Assembly (NCBI GenBank): GCA_000697055.1
Contig: JNDT01002040.1
Span: 1-64,000, forward strand
Direction: 5' to 3'
Origin: Saksenaea vasiformis B4078
Taxonomy: Eukaryota > Mucoromycota > Mucoromycetes > Mucorales > Saksenaeaceae
Length of the DNA: 64,000 nucleotides
Below, one piece after another: positions 36,500-49,421 of the stretch. The notes below the pieces were generated by a model. The model saw only the letters and a list, made by a program, of their open reading frames with translations. It ran no database searches and was not told the DNA's origin. Both the position numbers and the translations under genes were made by a program. Numbering within the stretch: the stretch's first letter is position 1; every line of letters starts with the position of its first letter.

Positions 36500-38099
36500 A
36501 TGTTCTCATTAGCATGCACTTCTTCTATCGTACAACTATAATACTGCTTCTCTCGAAGCATTTTGGAACCTCATTCATGAAGGATCGTCGCGTATTCCGG
36601 AGCGTCCAAAAGTTGAGCGAATACTGCGCGTTCGCGTATCACACATCACCTTCTTTCAAAAGTCTTTTTCTAAATAAAACGAGCGTATTCTCTTTGGAAG
36701 CTTTTGCGCTATCGTACGGGAGCAATCATCTCAACCAACCCTATTTCTTAGAACGATGAGAGTTGCCCATATTTGTATTTTTATCCGTCGTCTTTCGAAT
36801 TCGGAAACGATTTCATATCTACAAAACTTCTGGACATCCGCCCACACAGAAGTTCGTTGACCATAATGGAACCACCAAGTCCTTTTTTGCGAAGGATATT
36901 CTCTCCTTTCTCTAGCTAAAGGACTTCTTTACCATTATTTGAATAGAATGTGAATTCATCATGCGTGACCAAGACGTGTTCCATTTTGCCGCCTTCTAAA
37001 TTTAAGGACTCTGGTTTCATCTCATCTCCATCATATACTATGATCTTCTTGTTGTATCCCATCATTCTTTTCGCCCAGCTAGATCGATATTCCTTGACGT
37101 CTTCACGTTCATGTCCATCAAAGTGTATCTACAAATATCCTCCTAATAAATATAAATGCTCATTAATGACGATGGATTTGACCTACATCCTTGGAGTTCT
37201 TCCGGTAACAATATCCCCATTCATGTAAGTGGTTAAGAACAGTTCGCTCGGATATAGTGATATGAATCCCAAGCGTCGATGGAATAATTGTTTTTTCAAG
37301 CTCTGTCTTGGGAGCCATTGGTGAGCGTTTTTCTGGTTCTAGCTGCCGGAGGAACGCGAAGACATTTGCTTTTAACGTCTTCATCACTTAAGAAGGAGCT
37401 TCGGCTTGCATGTTTTCCTTGCTTATGCAGAGAGAGATGGCCAATTTCGAGGTAAGTCTTTGCCAAGTGACGGATGGCCTTGCTCCCGTATTCAAAACTT
37501 TTGAGTCATTTCTCTTTAGCAACTCTTAAGGAAGCCTCGACCTTCTTCGTCCCGTTGAGCCGATACACGAAGTACCTGTGGACACTAAGAAGTCGAATAG
37601 TTTCATAACCGTTCAATCTTCCACATTTGCTGTTAGAGTCCATAAGTTGTTGTACTTGTCGATTGAGTTCGTCAAATCGGGATCTGGTGGCAAGGGGTTC
37701 TCGTTCGTTTCTGCTTAGCTTGTTACTATTGTCTTCCGCGTTTTTCTGGCATTGGATCTCGTTCAGCTCATCTGTATGCTTGCTTTGCGCTTCACTTCCA
37801 GCAGTCTTCGTGAAATAACTATCGATCAGTCTGCATTGCTTGACAATTTCTTCATTCTCTTTGAGGCCTTGTTTTTCCCGCCAGCAATGTATCCTCAAAC
37901 TTCCTATATAATATATTAAGTACGCATACATTAGCCTTCTAAATTTCAAACCTGATTTGATATTTCGTAAATAAAGTTCAACTACTGGTTTCCAAGTAAC
38001 CATAAGTCTGTTGTAGACCAATTGAACTTCCTCTTCTGTTAAGTGAAGTAGCTCCCGGTTTTCAGAAATTTCAGCAGTCTCATCGGGAGGAGCAACCAT
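36500..38099 (-). pseudogene. DDE transposase, fungal FDGHER type, broken (copy B)
   Basis: Read on the minus strand, the parts of one transposase appear in order. First, an N-terminal charged region (38099-37506) with GYETIRLLSVHRYF. Next, AIRHLAKTYLEIGHLSLHKQ at about 37485-37410. Next, ITISERTVLNHLHEWGYCYRKN (helix-turn-helix type) at about 37250-37200. Then, across an intron (gtaggt...ttgtag), IHFDGHEREDVKEYRSSWAK and VLVTHDEFTFYSNNGK, interrupted by a TAG at the position usually Trp. Last, LRKKGLGGSIMV. These are conserved blocks of a DDE family widespread in basidiomycetes and mucoromycetes (recognised from memory). Frame changes and the stop make it inactive. It lies between the F-box relic and the second Sel1 gene, as copy A does in the first block. 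Confidence 0.75.
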
Positions 38100-38686
38100 C
38101 TCTTCCGCCGTGGGCTGGTCTTGCTCCTGGGTGATGAACTCTTCTACAAAAGGGTGAGATTGGTCAATGGCTGCGCCATCTTTGACACCGTGTTACCTTG
38201 ATAAACCAATGGCACAGATCATGAACTGTTATTTCTTGCCCTTTTCATTGCTGCTGCGGCTTTCCCCTTACGTTTAGGTATGACTTAACTTGAATATTTT
38301 CAATTCGCTGTCATTATATTCCATCTTATATATAGCTTTAATACGTGATTCATCCTGATTCATGGCCATAGTGATATTTTGTCAGGTTACACGTATTTGT
38401 ATCAGAGTAACACACATATACCACATATGGAATGTAAAGTAGTACTTTCACTGGGAACCTTGTAACATTGCCTGAAGTCGCCTATTGGAGGTCCCCCATT
38501 TTGACCTTCATCTACTTTTCACACTCGACAGCTACATAAATTCTAAAACGAAATTTCTATCCTACAAGGTTCCCCCTACAAAACTCTTGTTTTATTTTTG
38601 TCTAAACTGTAATTTTCATCGCTAGATGCCGCTCAAACTTTCGTAGATTTTTTTGATAGTTCATAAGTGCTTGCACAGTTGTTGGT

Positions 38687-41600
38687 ATGCCAAAAACAAA
38701 TAGTATTTGCGCCTGTGAAACTTCGCCTTGGTGGCTGATGTTGGGTAAGCGCGAACTTTGCGGGATCCAAAAGGAGAAGTTCCGAACAGTTCGGCTAATA
38801 AAGGGTGACAAACACTGCAACTTCTCGTTCGTTAATTTCAATGAATCCCTACAGTACCAAAGAGGACTTATCATTTAATGTAACAAGAGAAGAGCATTTT
38901 CTGTTATATGTGCAGTTGTCTGACATCTTACAACAGCTTCGTCAGCTTTTGACGTACGACGTTGTCACCCGATGCACCCGGGGCATCCATTTTGACCGAT
39001 ACACCGCCGAGTACTCTGCAATAGAGATTGAAGAAGGAAGGAAAACATTCTAAGACTTGTTCATGCGTACCCTTGCAAAAAGCCATTCGTAGAACAGACG
39101 TACACAAAGACCATCAAGAAAGATAACTTTATGGACTTGTTGGTGGATGATAGCTTCCGCAAGCTGCCATCTAGAGCACCTAATTACGATATCGCTGCTG
39201 AATCCAGTTCCTGTGCACGTAAAGTTAACCAGAAAGCTTTCGTAAACGACATAGTGGAATACACCGCTTCTTACGTTTCATGGGGAGAAGTAAGGGACCA
39301 CACAAGTTTTCCTAAAGTAGTACAACTAAAAGGATGTTGCACTAGGTGCACCTGTCTTCCAAATTTCTCAAACCATCTACTCATTTCAAGCAAGCTGTGC
39401 AAAATGCGTTGAATGAAGACATAGATCAAAAGAAGTATGAGGGACTGCAAGTTGTGTTTGGGCGATTCGGCTATTACTACCCATCAAAAATTTTACTTGG
39501 TACCTGGTTTCTAAGACACAGCTTAAGTTAACTGTCTGCTCACTTAGGTGGACTACTCGCTTGTAAGAGAGATATTTCAAAGACACAAAATGAAAACGAA
39601 TGTGGATTGGGAAACGGGCAATCCAGCGAATACGTAGTGAAGAACGTTAAAAACGCAATCAAAAACCACAAATATTGAAAAAAATAGGTAACCTTCATTC
39701 CCTATCTGTAATAGTAACTAGATCGACTTGCGATAGGTGGTGACCCCGCGGTGCTTTTTGTGGATGGATTAAGGAACTGGAAGGAAACGACAGAATCTGA
39801 AGCAGCAATCATCCATTTCAAAGACGCAAAACCGTTGTATAACATACTTGACGATCGTGAGCGTCTTCAAGTGGAACAAGTTTATGACAAGGCATTTTCG
39901 GACAGAGAACTTGCGCACTCCATAGAAAAGTGCCCCACAGATCCTTTCAAGAAATGTGACAAAGGAAGGAGGATGCGCGAGACAAGGTTGAAGACATGAA
40001 GCAGCAGCGAGTTCTAAACCAGAGCAGCTACAGCGCGATGGATAATGGTCACGATAGGTTGCAAAACGAACCTGAAAAAGTTATACTCAGCGATGAGGAT
40101 TCCAATGGCAATGCCGGTACCGACAGTATTAACGTAGAGAGGGAAGCTGTTTGTCAAGGAAGTAAAGAAACACAAAATGATCCTGGCGTCGCATCCAGAC
40201 ATGATGGTAGTTTGTACCGAAACCGGCAAGACGTCAATATGAACACAGAGGCCGCAAATCAAAAAAGTATGGAAATTGAAACTGGATCTTCCTACTATTT
40301 TGGAAAAGGAATAGAAGGAGGCATTGATGTATCAATTAAATGGTTCCAAGCGGCAGCGGAACAAGAGCATGAAGATGCTTCAGTCAGTCTCGGAGATATC
40401 TATAGAGATGAAAAGGGAATCGTCGACGAAGCAGTCGAATGGTACCAAAGAGCGGCAGATCAAGGAAATGTAACAGCGCAAGTCAGGCTTGGAGATATTT
40501 ACAGATTAAAAAAGAATGACATCGACAAAGCGATCGAATGGTACCAAAACGCGGCGAATCGAGGAAATAAAGAGGCGCAAATTAAACTTGGAGATATCTA
40601 CATGAATGAAAGAAAAGAATTCGAAAAAGCAACGGAATTGTATCAAAAAGCGTTGGATGAACGTGCGCCAATCCCATTTGAACATGCATATAATTATGGA
40701 TATGAAATGAAGGAATATGATCGACGGAGTCTTGCAGATGATCTGACTAGACCTGGAGATGTGTACAGAAGTGGATATGGAGTGAAGAAAGACATGAACA
40801 ACGTAATCGAATGCTACAAAGGAGCAGCGCGTCTAGGAAATGACTATGCTCGACGAGCACTTGAAGATATTCTAATCAAAATTGGAGATATGTACAGATA
40901 TGGAGATGAAGATGGAGCGAGGAAAGACATTGACAAGGCAATTGAATATTATAGAGAATTGAAGGATCAAGGAAACGTAGATGGTGAATAGAAACTTCAA
41001 GATGCGGAAAATGAACTTGGAGACATGTATAGAGATGGGAACGGAAAGGAAAAAGATCTGATCAAGGCAATTGAATGTTACGAAAAAGCAATGGGTGATG
41101 GAAGTTGGATTGCCCAATGGAAACTCGAAGATGTCCAAACTAAGCTTGGAGATATGTACAAAGATGGGGATGGAGTGATTCAAGACATCATGAAGGCTAT
41201 TGAATGGTATGAAAAAGCAGCAGAAAAAGGAAATTGGGACGCGCGACAGAGGCTTGGAGATATGCAAGTCAAGGTTGGGGATATGTACAGAAATGGAGAC
41301 GGGATGGAGAAAGACATCAACAAAGCAATGGAATTGTACGAAAAAGCGGCATGTAAAGAAAATTGGAATGCGTAATGCAGAATTGAAGATGAACAAATCA
41401 AAGTTGGTGATATGTACAGAAATAAAAAAGAAAGACATCGATAAAGCAATTGAATGGTACCATAAGGCCGCGGATCAAGGAAATGAAAGAGCGCAAATCA
41501 ATCTTGGGGATATCTATAGAGGGGTAAAGAATGACACCGATAAAGCAATTGAATGGTACCAAAGGGCTGCAGATCAAGGAAACGAATATGCGCAAATGGA

Positions 41601-41910
41601 ACTTGGTGATATTTACAGATACAACAAGAAGGACATCAGCAAAGCAATTGAAGTGTATAAAAAATGGGCAGATCAAGGAAATGAAAATGCGCAAATACCA
41701 CTTAGATACATCTACAGATACAAAAAGAAGGACATCGACAAAGCGATTGAAGTGTATAAGAAACGGGCAGATCAAGGAAACGAAAGAGCGAAAGTGGAAC
41801 TTGGACGTATTTACAGATATGAAAAGAAGGACATCGACAAAGCAATTGAAGCATATGAAAATGGGCAGATCAAGGAAATGGAAGAGCGCAATGGGATCTT
41901 CGTAATCTAA
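38687..41910 (+). pseudogene. MACPF-like domain / Sel1-repeat gene, copy B (broken)
   Basis: Paralogue of the 31-35 kb gene in the same orientation. The N-terminal segments match (PKTNSICA.. at 38687; DVVTRCTRGIHFDRYTAEYSA at about 38960; VFGRFGYYYPSKILLG at about 39450; VLFVDGLRNWKETTES at 39751). The Sel1 region is shorter and is cut by in-frame stops at 40988-40990 (Trp codon changed to TAG) and at about 41374 (TAA), with a frame change near 41420. After the stops the repeats continue open to about 41875, where another shift changes the end. It lacks most of the 33-residue expansion of copy A. The stop at about 39051 in the first exon also breaks the frame. No full-length product is expected. 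Confidence 0.75.
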
Positions 41911-43890
41911 AGAGAAGGATAGACGGTTAATTGAAATAGCTGAGGATGTTTTTCAAGAAAAAAAAACAATTCCATTTTACGGTAGTCTTTATTTCCTCTA
42001 TCTCTTGGATTAACTCATTTTATTTATGGCTTTTTTTATCACACACTTCCTTTCTTATCCACTGCGCGAGAGGTTACTTGGCAAGGGTAGAACCGATGAA
42101 TAAAGGTTAATTTCACTGAATCCGACGTTTACACGGGTAATAACAATAATACTGGGAATCAATAAATTGCTATAACCCTCCCTGATGGTGCTGCGCTAAA
42201 AAAAGAAAAAGAAAAAAGGTAGAGCATTTGCAGATATTTGTAATAATCATTTTTCCTGTTCACATAGGTACTGTTCCAAGATTTGTGAAAGTCTCCCATC
42301 TCTGAGAGAAAAAAGAGAGCCGCAGTATGAAGGAGCGGATATGAAAATATCGAGATACAACTCCATGCAGGCAGAGATGTCTATTCATCCGTTCCGGATT
42401 TCACCTGCAAATGATCGACCCTGTTGCCAGCAGCCTAACAACCTGTCGTGGTTACCTCATACGTACATTTCAGAGGTCTATCAATAATCGTGCGGTGTTG
42501 AACGAGCTTTTTTTTTTCTCTCACGAACCACGCGCCAGATATTGACTAGACCTTTTAACGGCGAGTATTCTAATTCACAACGACTAGTCGTCACTTCTTG
42601 GGATGGCGCTATACATACTGTGTGTATATGATTGTCGTTGTCAACGTCTACTCTTTATTACTCCTTAGTTCTTCCCGTCTTCTTCCTAGCTTTTTGGAAA
42701 AGAAGGGAACGCGAAAGAAAGAATGGCATGAGATTCTGCCAAGACATGCGAGAGCACGTAGTGGTGCACAAAAGTATCGCCCTTATACTATGCTTGCGTA
42801 CTGCTTGAGAGTGCTTTATCGGAGACCTCCCAGAAGTCCTCAAAAACTAATGCAGCCTCTGCCAGTCCCAAAAGAAGGTCGGTAATATCAAAAAAACCGT
42901 ATACTGTATGCAGAGCTTCGTCCATTTAAAAAGAATAGAGCAGGCCTAAGATTAAACTTCCCACAACATATCAAACGAAGTACGTACCACACGTTCACTC
43001 TTGATAACTGTTACGAGCATAAATGGAAATTTCGGCAGATCGGCTTTTATTACAATGCGAAACGTAGATGGACTCATATATTATGTGTGCTCCAACAGAT
43101 ACCACAAAAGTGAAATGGCGTAGTGCGCTGTATTTCAAGAAAATTACGAAGATACGTACGGTTTGTCAGCCTCTTTACAGTGCTTAATTAACAGTCATCT
43201 TAACATACTTCAAGAACGATGTAAATGGCCTCAAACGCAAGATAAATCTTGAATGTGAAAGTGAAGAAGTGGATATCAATGCTGTGCAAGTCATACTTTA
43301 GCGGAAGAGCCAGATTTCGTAGAGTAAAGAGCAGCTACCTGAGAAATGGCGGGAAAGGAGTAGCTAATGTTTGAATCCTACCAAAAGTAGCACTGCAGGC
43401 GTAACGTAATCGAAGGACGCTCTAGAAACGCTAAGGTGGAAGCTCACCTGCAACGCGATTATTCGTACAGGCCGCTGCAAAAAAAAAAAAAAAATACTGC
43501 CACGAATATTCAACGGGGTGTCTTGAGCTACCTGAAGATACCAAAAAAAAAGATTCCGATTATATATCCACTTACGCATGACTAGTTGCGTAGGAGATGC
43601 TGAAGAAAGTTGACAAGCAGTACAGTCTCACAGAATAATTGGAGGAAACAATTAAACACGCTATCACATATAAAATCAGAGCGTGAATACAAAATTGTTA
43701 CAAAATCAAAAAAAAATTCATCATTTATAAGTGCTTGCACCATTCTCAGAGGCTACGATAGATATATAACTCTATGGATAGCTGTACGAATGTCAACGAT
43801 CCACCTTACGGGCTAGACTACAGCCATTAATGCGCTATAATCCTTGCGTTGTGAGCTAAGTTTCAAGGAAGGCTGTTTTTTAAATTGTTA
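41911..43890. other. Intergenic region, no supported gene
   Basis: The first about 250 bp belong to the duplicated block (see 42085-42150). A plus-strand frame at 42598-42885 has a hydrophobic start and basic end but no known motif, and I leave it uncalled. The rest contains scattered short frames and an A-tract at about 43478-43492. Confidence 0.5.
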
Positions 43891-45849
43891 TTATAATTTG
43901 CTGTCATGTAATTCCGAGAGTTCCACTATCAGATCACCTCCTTCCACTATGTCCTCTAATGCGATCGAGAGGTGTTGCACCCGGCCAGTAGTAGATGCTC
44001 TAACTACCGTTTCCATTTTCATTGCGCTCACGACAAATAGCTGTTGGCCGGATTGAACAATCTCGCCTTCCTTGATATTGATTTCTACTATTTTCCCTGT
44101 TACTGGCGAACTGACTTCTGTTTGTAAGCCTGCAGCGGCTTTTCTTCGAATCGTTGTCGCGCTCGCACCTCCTCGCCGCGTTAATGATATATCATGCGAG
44201 GAAGTGTTTGTTTGGATCTGAGCGACAAGCTGGTCTGGGAAATTGTTCGTCAAGATATTGTTAATTCTGAGTACGTGTTGCCGTTCATCAAGTTGGATAT
44301 CAAACGTATCCCCTGGTTTGAACTGGAAAGATGTAGGCATTGTTTGTTTCAAATGAGCTGTCGACAGAAGTCCGGTGTCTCCATTACGTTTTTCAACTAC
44401 AGCGGTACTTTCGAGAAGGCGATCCATATTTTCCTCCAACCATCGAACGTGAACTTCTTTCATACTATTAACAGCAAATCTACTATCCGATAATATCGCG
44501 ATGAGAAAATCAATATTCGTTCTGACACCAGCTATTTTGGTTCGCTGTAGCGCTAGCTGAAGCTTTGAGATTGCGTCACTCAACGATTGACCTGTGATGA
44601 TGACCTTTGCAAGCAAGGAATCAAATGACTAATAACGTAGGATCTTGCATCAAAATATAGTAGATTATGCGTCTGTAAGCACTTACTGGCAACACGACGC
44701 TTCCTTGCCGTATCCACGTGTCAACTCGAATGCCATGTCCACACGGAAAGTCAGCCAGAGAGATTCTACCCACTGAGAGCATATGATTGTTTCTCGGATT
44801 TTCCGCAACAATTCGAGCCTGAATTGCTACTAGGTGCGTCCGTACTACGTTTGTAAGTCCAAGATCAAAAAGTGATTCACCAAGAGCTACACGTAGCTGA
44901 CTTTGTACAAGATCGACATTTGTTATCTGTTCTGTAATTGTATGCTCAACTTGAATGCGAGGGTTCACTTCCAAAAAATAATAGTCGCCATTGTTTCTCA
45001 CAAGGAATTCCACGGTGCCCACGGAGTCATAGCGAATTTTCCTTGCAATCCGAAGAGCAGCTGCATGAATTTTAGATCGTAGATTGTCGGGGAGAGAAAG
45101 GCAAGGAGCGACTTCAATCACCTTCTGATAACGTCGCTGAGCAGAACAGTCCCGTTCGAAAAGATGTACTAGGTTCCCATGACGGTCGCCCAAGACTTGA
45201 ACTTCAATATGTTTCGCAGCCATCACAGCCTTCTCAACAAATACTTGTTTTGAAGGTGACTCATTGATACACCGTTTCAACGCGTCTTCAAATTGATCTT
45301 GAGCATGTACCATACGAATCCCCCGTCCTCCGCCTCCGTCGCGAGCTTTGATCATGATCGGATATCCATGTAAATCTGTAAATGCCTGTATGTTCGCATA
45401 GTCATGTGTCGCTGGTGGTACAGGTACATCTGCTGCAATAGCTACTTCGCGTGCTGAGACCTTATCCCCCACAGATCGAATGCAAGATGGAGATGGACCG
45501 ACAAACAAGATTCCATGTTGCTCGCATAGCTCGGCAAACTCCGCTGATTCGGACAAAAACCCATAACCAGGATGAATGGCGTTTGCTTGCACACTTCAAA
45601 AATAGGGGATAAACAAACGTTGTAATTCTACAGGAATCTTAACCTTTTGGCGGCGGCAATAATTTGTTCAGGGTTCAGGAAGGAAGACGCATCATGAAGC
45701 TTGACGGAAGCATGGCCGACGCAGTGGTTCTGGTCCTGGTTGTCGGAATACGCTGCCACAGTCTCAAGACCAAGTTCCGCGGCAGCAGTTAAAACACGTC
45801 TTGCTACTTCACCTCTGTTGGCAACCAATAACTTGACTTTTGATTTCAT
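43891..45849 (-). CDS. Biotin carboxylase-biotin carrier protein (acyl-CoA/pyruvate carboxylase-like)
   Basis: About 615 residues in three exons. The start at 45849 (MKSKVKLLVANRGEVARRVL) gives the typical biotin-carboxylase N-terminus. The ATP-grasp domain shows HPGYGFLSESAEFAE, the glycine-rich ATP loop KARDGGGGRGIRMV, VEKAVMAAKHIEVQVLGD and the catalytic FLEVNPRIQVEHTITEQIT. An intron (about 44630-44690) joins VVLP to SFDSLLAKV. The C-terminal biotinyl domain carries AMKMET, where the lysine is biotinylated, in a lipoyl-like fold (SSPVTGKIVEINIKEGE). It carboxylates biotin using ATP and bicarbonate. There is no carboxyltransferase domain, so a separate partner subunit is needed, as in methylcrotonyl-CoA carboxylase alpha, but the protein is shorter than that subunit. 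The substrate cannot be deduced. Confidence 0.85.
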
Positions 45850-45977
45850 ATACGAGAGTAGAGAAAGAAGAAGAAAGAGAAAAGAAAGAAAGAAAGAAAC
45901 TTTGACCTTATTTTTCCCCTGGTCAATTTTCTTGACTCAGCAAAAACGCCCGACCCTCTTCCTTTCTCATGTCAAGA

Positions 45978-46475
45978 TCACTTTATTATATTCACCATCC
46001 TTAGTATATTGGTGATAAGATGAAAGCAGTAACTTGTTAAAGTTCGCAATATATCGTTCACTCCAAATACCAATATTTCTATCACGCCTAAGAGTCTTCC
46101 CACTTGATAACAAGCGTACAAAAGTAACACTAATAATAGGATGACGCAGAGCAACACAAAGTTGACTTGATATGGCTTCAGTCTTTGAAGCGCATCAAAC
46201 GACTGTTGAGAAGTACCAGTGACAAGCGTTATGGGTATACTAAGTGAGAATAGCGTTGCGGCTTCTTTGGCTGGCCGCTCTTTTCGTTTCCATAATCTCC
46301 ATCTGTGTAATGACCATGATTTGTTTAATTTTGATGAGTTGCGTTTGTCAGCATCTTTAGTGGAGGACGGGATTATGTTACGCCATCGTAATATTGTTTT
46401 CTCCGAGGCTTTGGTGTCTGATTGCAATAACCGAGCGTTTCCCAGGGAACGAAAGCTGGAAGTGGACTGTTGCAT
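45978..46475 (-). CDS. Small hypothetical membrane protein
   Basis: 165-residue single-exon frame. The N-terminal half is basic and polar (Ser/Lys/Arg-rich, KLNKSWSLHRWRLWKRKERP). One strong membrane segment, VNFVLLCVILLLVLLLYACY, lies at about residues 105-124, followed by a second hydrophobic helix (LLGVIEILVFGVNDILRTL). The layout suggests an endomembrane or mitochondrial membrane protein with a cytosolic N-terminus. It lies 128 bp upstream of the biotin carboxylase gene on the same strand. No family recognised. Confidence 0.45.
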   Translation of the reverse strand: MQQSTSSFRSLGNARLLQSDTKASEKTILRWRNIIPSSTKDADKRNSSKLNKSWSLHRWRLWKRKERPAKEAATLFSLSIPITLVTGTSQQSFDALQRLKPYQVNFVLLCVILLLVLLLYACYQVGRLLGVIEILVFGVNDILRTLTSYCFHLITNILRMVNIIK

Positions 46476-47491
46476 CCAGTAAGAAACTGCGTGCTACCTG
46501 AAATGATTTTGCCTCAGTCATGCACGAATGTGACATCCGCGTTAAACAATTATTTTATGACTAGGCTTCGCTCTAAGGACGAATCGAACAGTTTGCTTCA
46601 ATTTTTTTAGCATCATGTAAGTTATTAGAGCAATCAATGCATACATGTTTCCAACAGACAGCCAGAGAAACACGGAAGTATGGATGCGCCAGTTGGTTTT
46701 CTAGAGTCCAAAAAAAAATCGTGCATCGACGCAGGTATGACTCGAATGGATGATGTGACACATAATGATCTTAGTATACTGATGTCAATGATATAGCATT
46801 CCTAAATTCGTCTTCGAAATGTGTCCGTCATCGACGGCATGCTATACTTATCAATCTTGGGAAGTTCACTGCCTTCCTTCTCTTTTTTGGGAACGAACGG
46901 CGAATGTGAATTTTCAAAGAAGATCATGAAGTATTTGCTGGCATAGCCTATCTGGCTGCAACCGATATATGTTCCCAAGGAACGGAGAATGGCTACTCGA
47001 CTGACGCATCTCGTAAAGACCGTGTGCTGCTGAGATTTTGCTACATCAGCTATGCACCTATGTGACATCTATCTTATCCACCTTTCCTTTTCGTTAGATA
47101 TCCAATCTATCGCTTATACTATTTCTTAGAACCAAATAACTGGATTGATCAGTATCATGCAGCTTATAGGAGCGACAAACATTCGCGTGTTCCTAACCGG
47201 CAGCCAGTCCGCGCAAATCAAATCGTTCTTGGGGCGTCAAAGACGCATCCGGAGAACGCCAGCGTAATAAGAAGAAAACACAGCAAATTTTCGAAGTGAG
47301 CGTTGGGGAACTGCCAAGAGCTCGCTTGTATGTAAGCATGTTACCAAAAGGTGGAGGATTACCGAGCGCCCTTGGAAACAGAGACACAAATGCGCTTCCT
47401 CGATCACACGTGATCACTTTTTTGCCGCCCTTTTTTGTTGAATCAAAAAGACGCATCTTTCCCCGACTTCCTTCTTTTCTTTGATATCATC
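46476..47491. other. Intergenic region, no supported gene
   Basis: Frames of about 60-90 codons on both strands (for example 46802-47068 minus) show no motif. The part next to 47492 is the promoter of the kinase gene. Confidence 0.5.
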
Positions 47492-48909
<1,418 letters not shown>

Positions 48910-49421
48910 TAAAATACTGCCAAAAAAAAAACTGTTGTTAACATTGTTGTCAGTAGTCCATGACAAGCATCAGTAAAGATGAAATGCTTGATACCATTTT
49001 CATTCACCTATAGTCCTTCTCACATTGTATTCATGATTTGAGTCAGATTGTATCTAATTGCTTTTTCTGTCATTTTAGTTTTTTTCTTTTTCTTGTGAAT
49101 AGATGCAACACATGGCAAATCTTAAATCTTTTAGGTTCATTGTTTTAATGAGGACGTATTGAACAAATGTCCGCTAAAAAGAAAGAACAGCAAGATTAAA
49201 AAATCATGCACATAAAACGCACGTGCTAATCGTCAACAGGGACGGAGCAGATTGAACAATTACATCCCGAAGGTTAGTAGGTTCTGGAACTTTGTTTGCT
49301 CTCCGAAGAAGTGGAAAAAGCACATGCTATTCTGGGAACGAGTTGCTTTGTTAAGAGTGACGTATTTGAAAGATTCGCTCGTAAACTCGGTATCTGAACC
49401 TACTTCTTCACACTATCCGTC
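48910..49421. other. Intergenic region between kinase and NTE1 genes
   Basis: T-rich 3' flank of the kinase and upstream region of NTE1. No gene seen. Confidence 0.5.
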
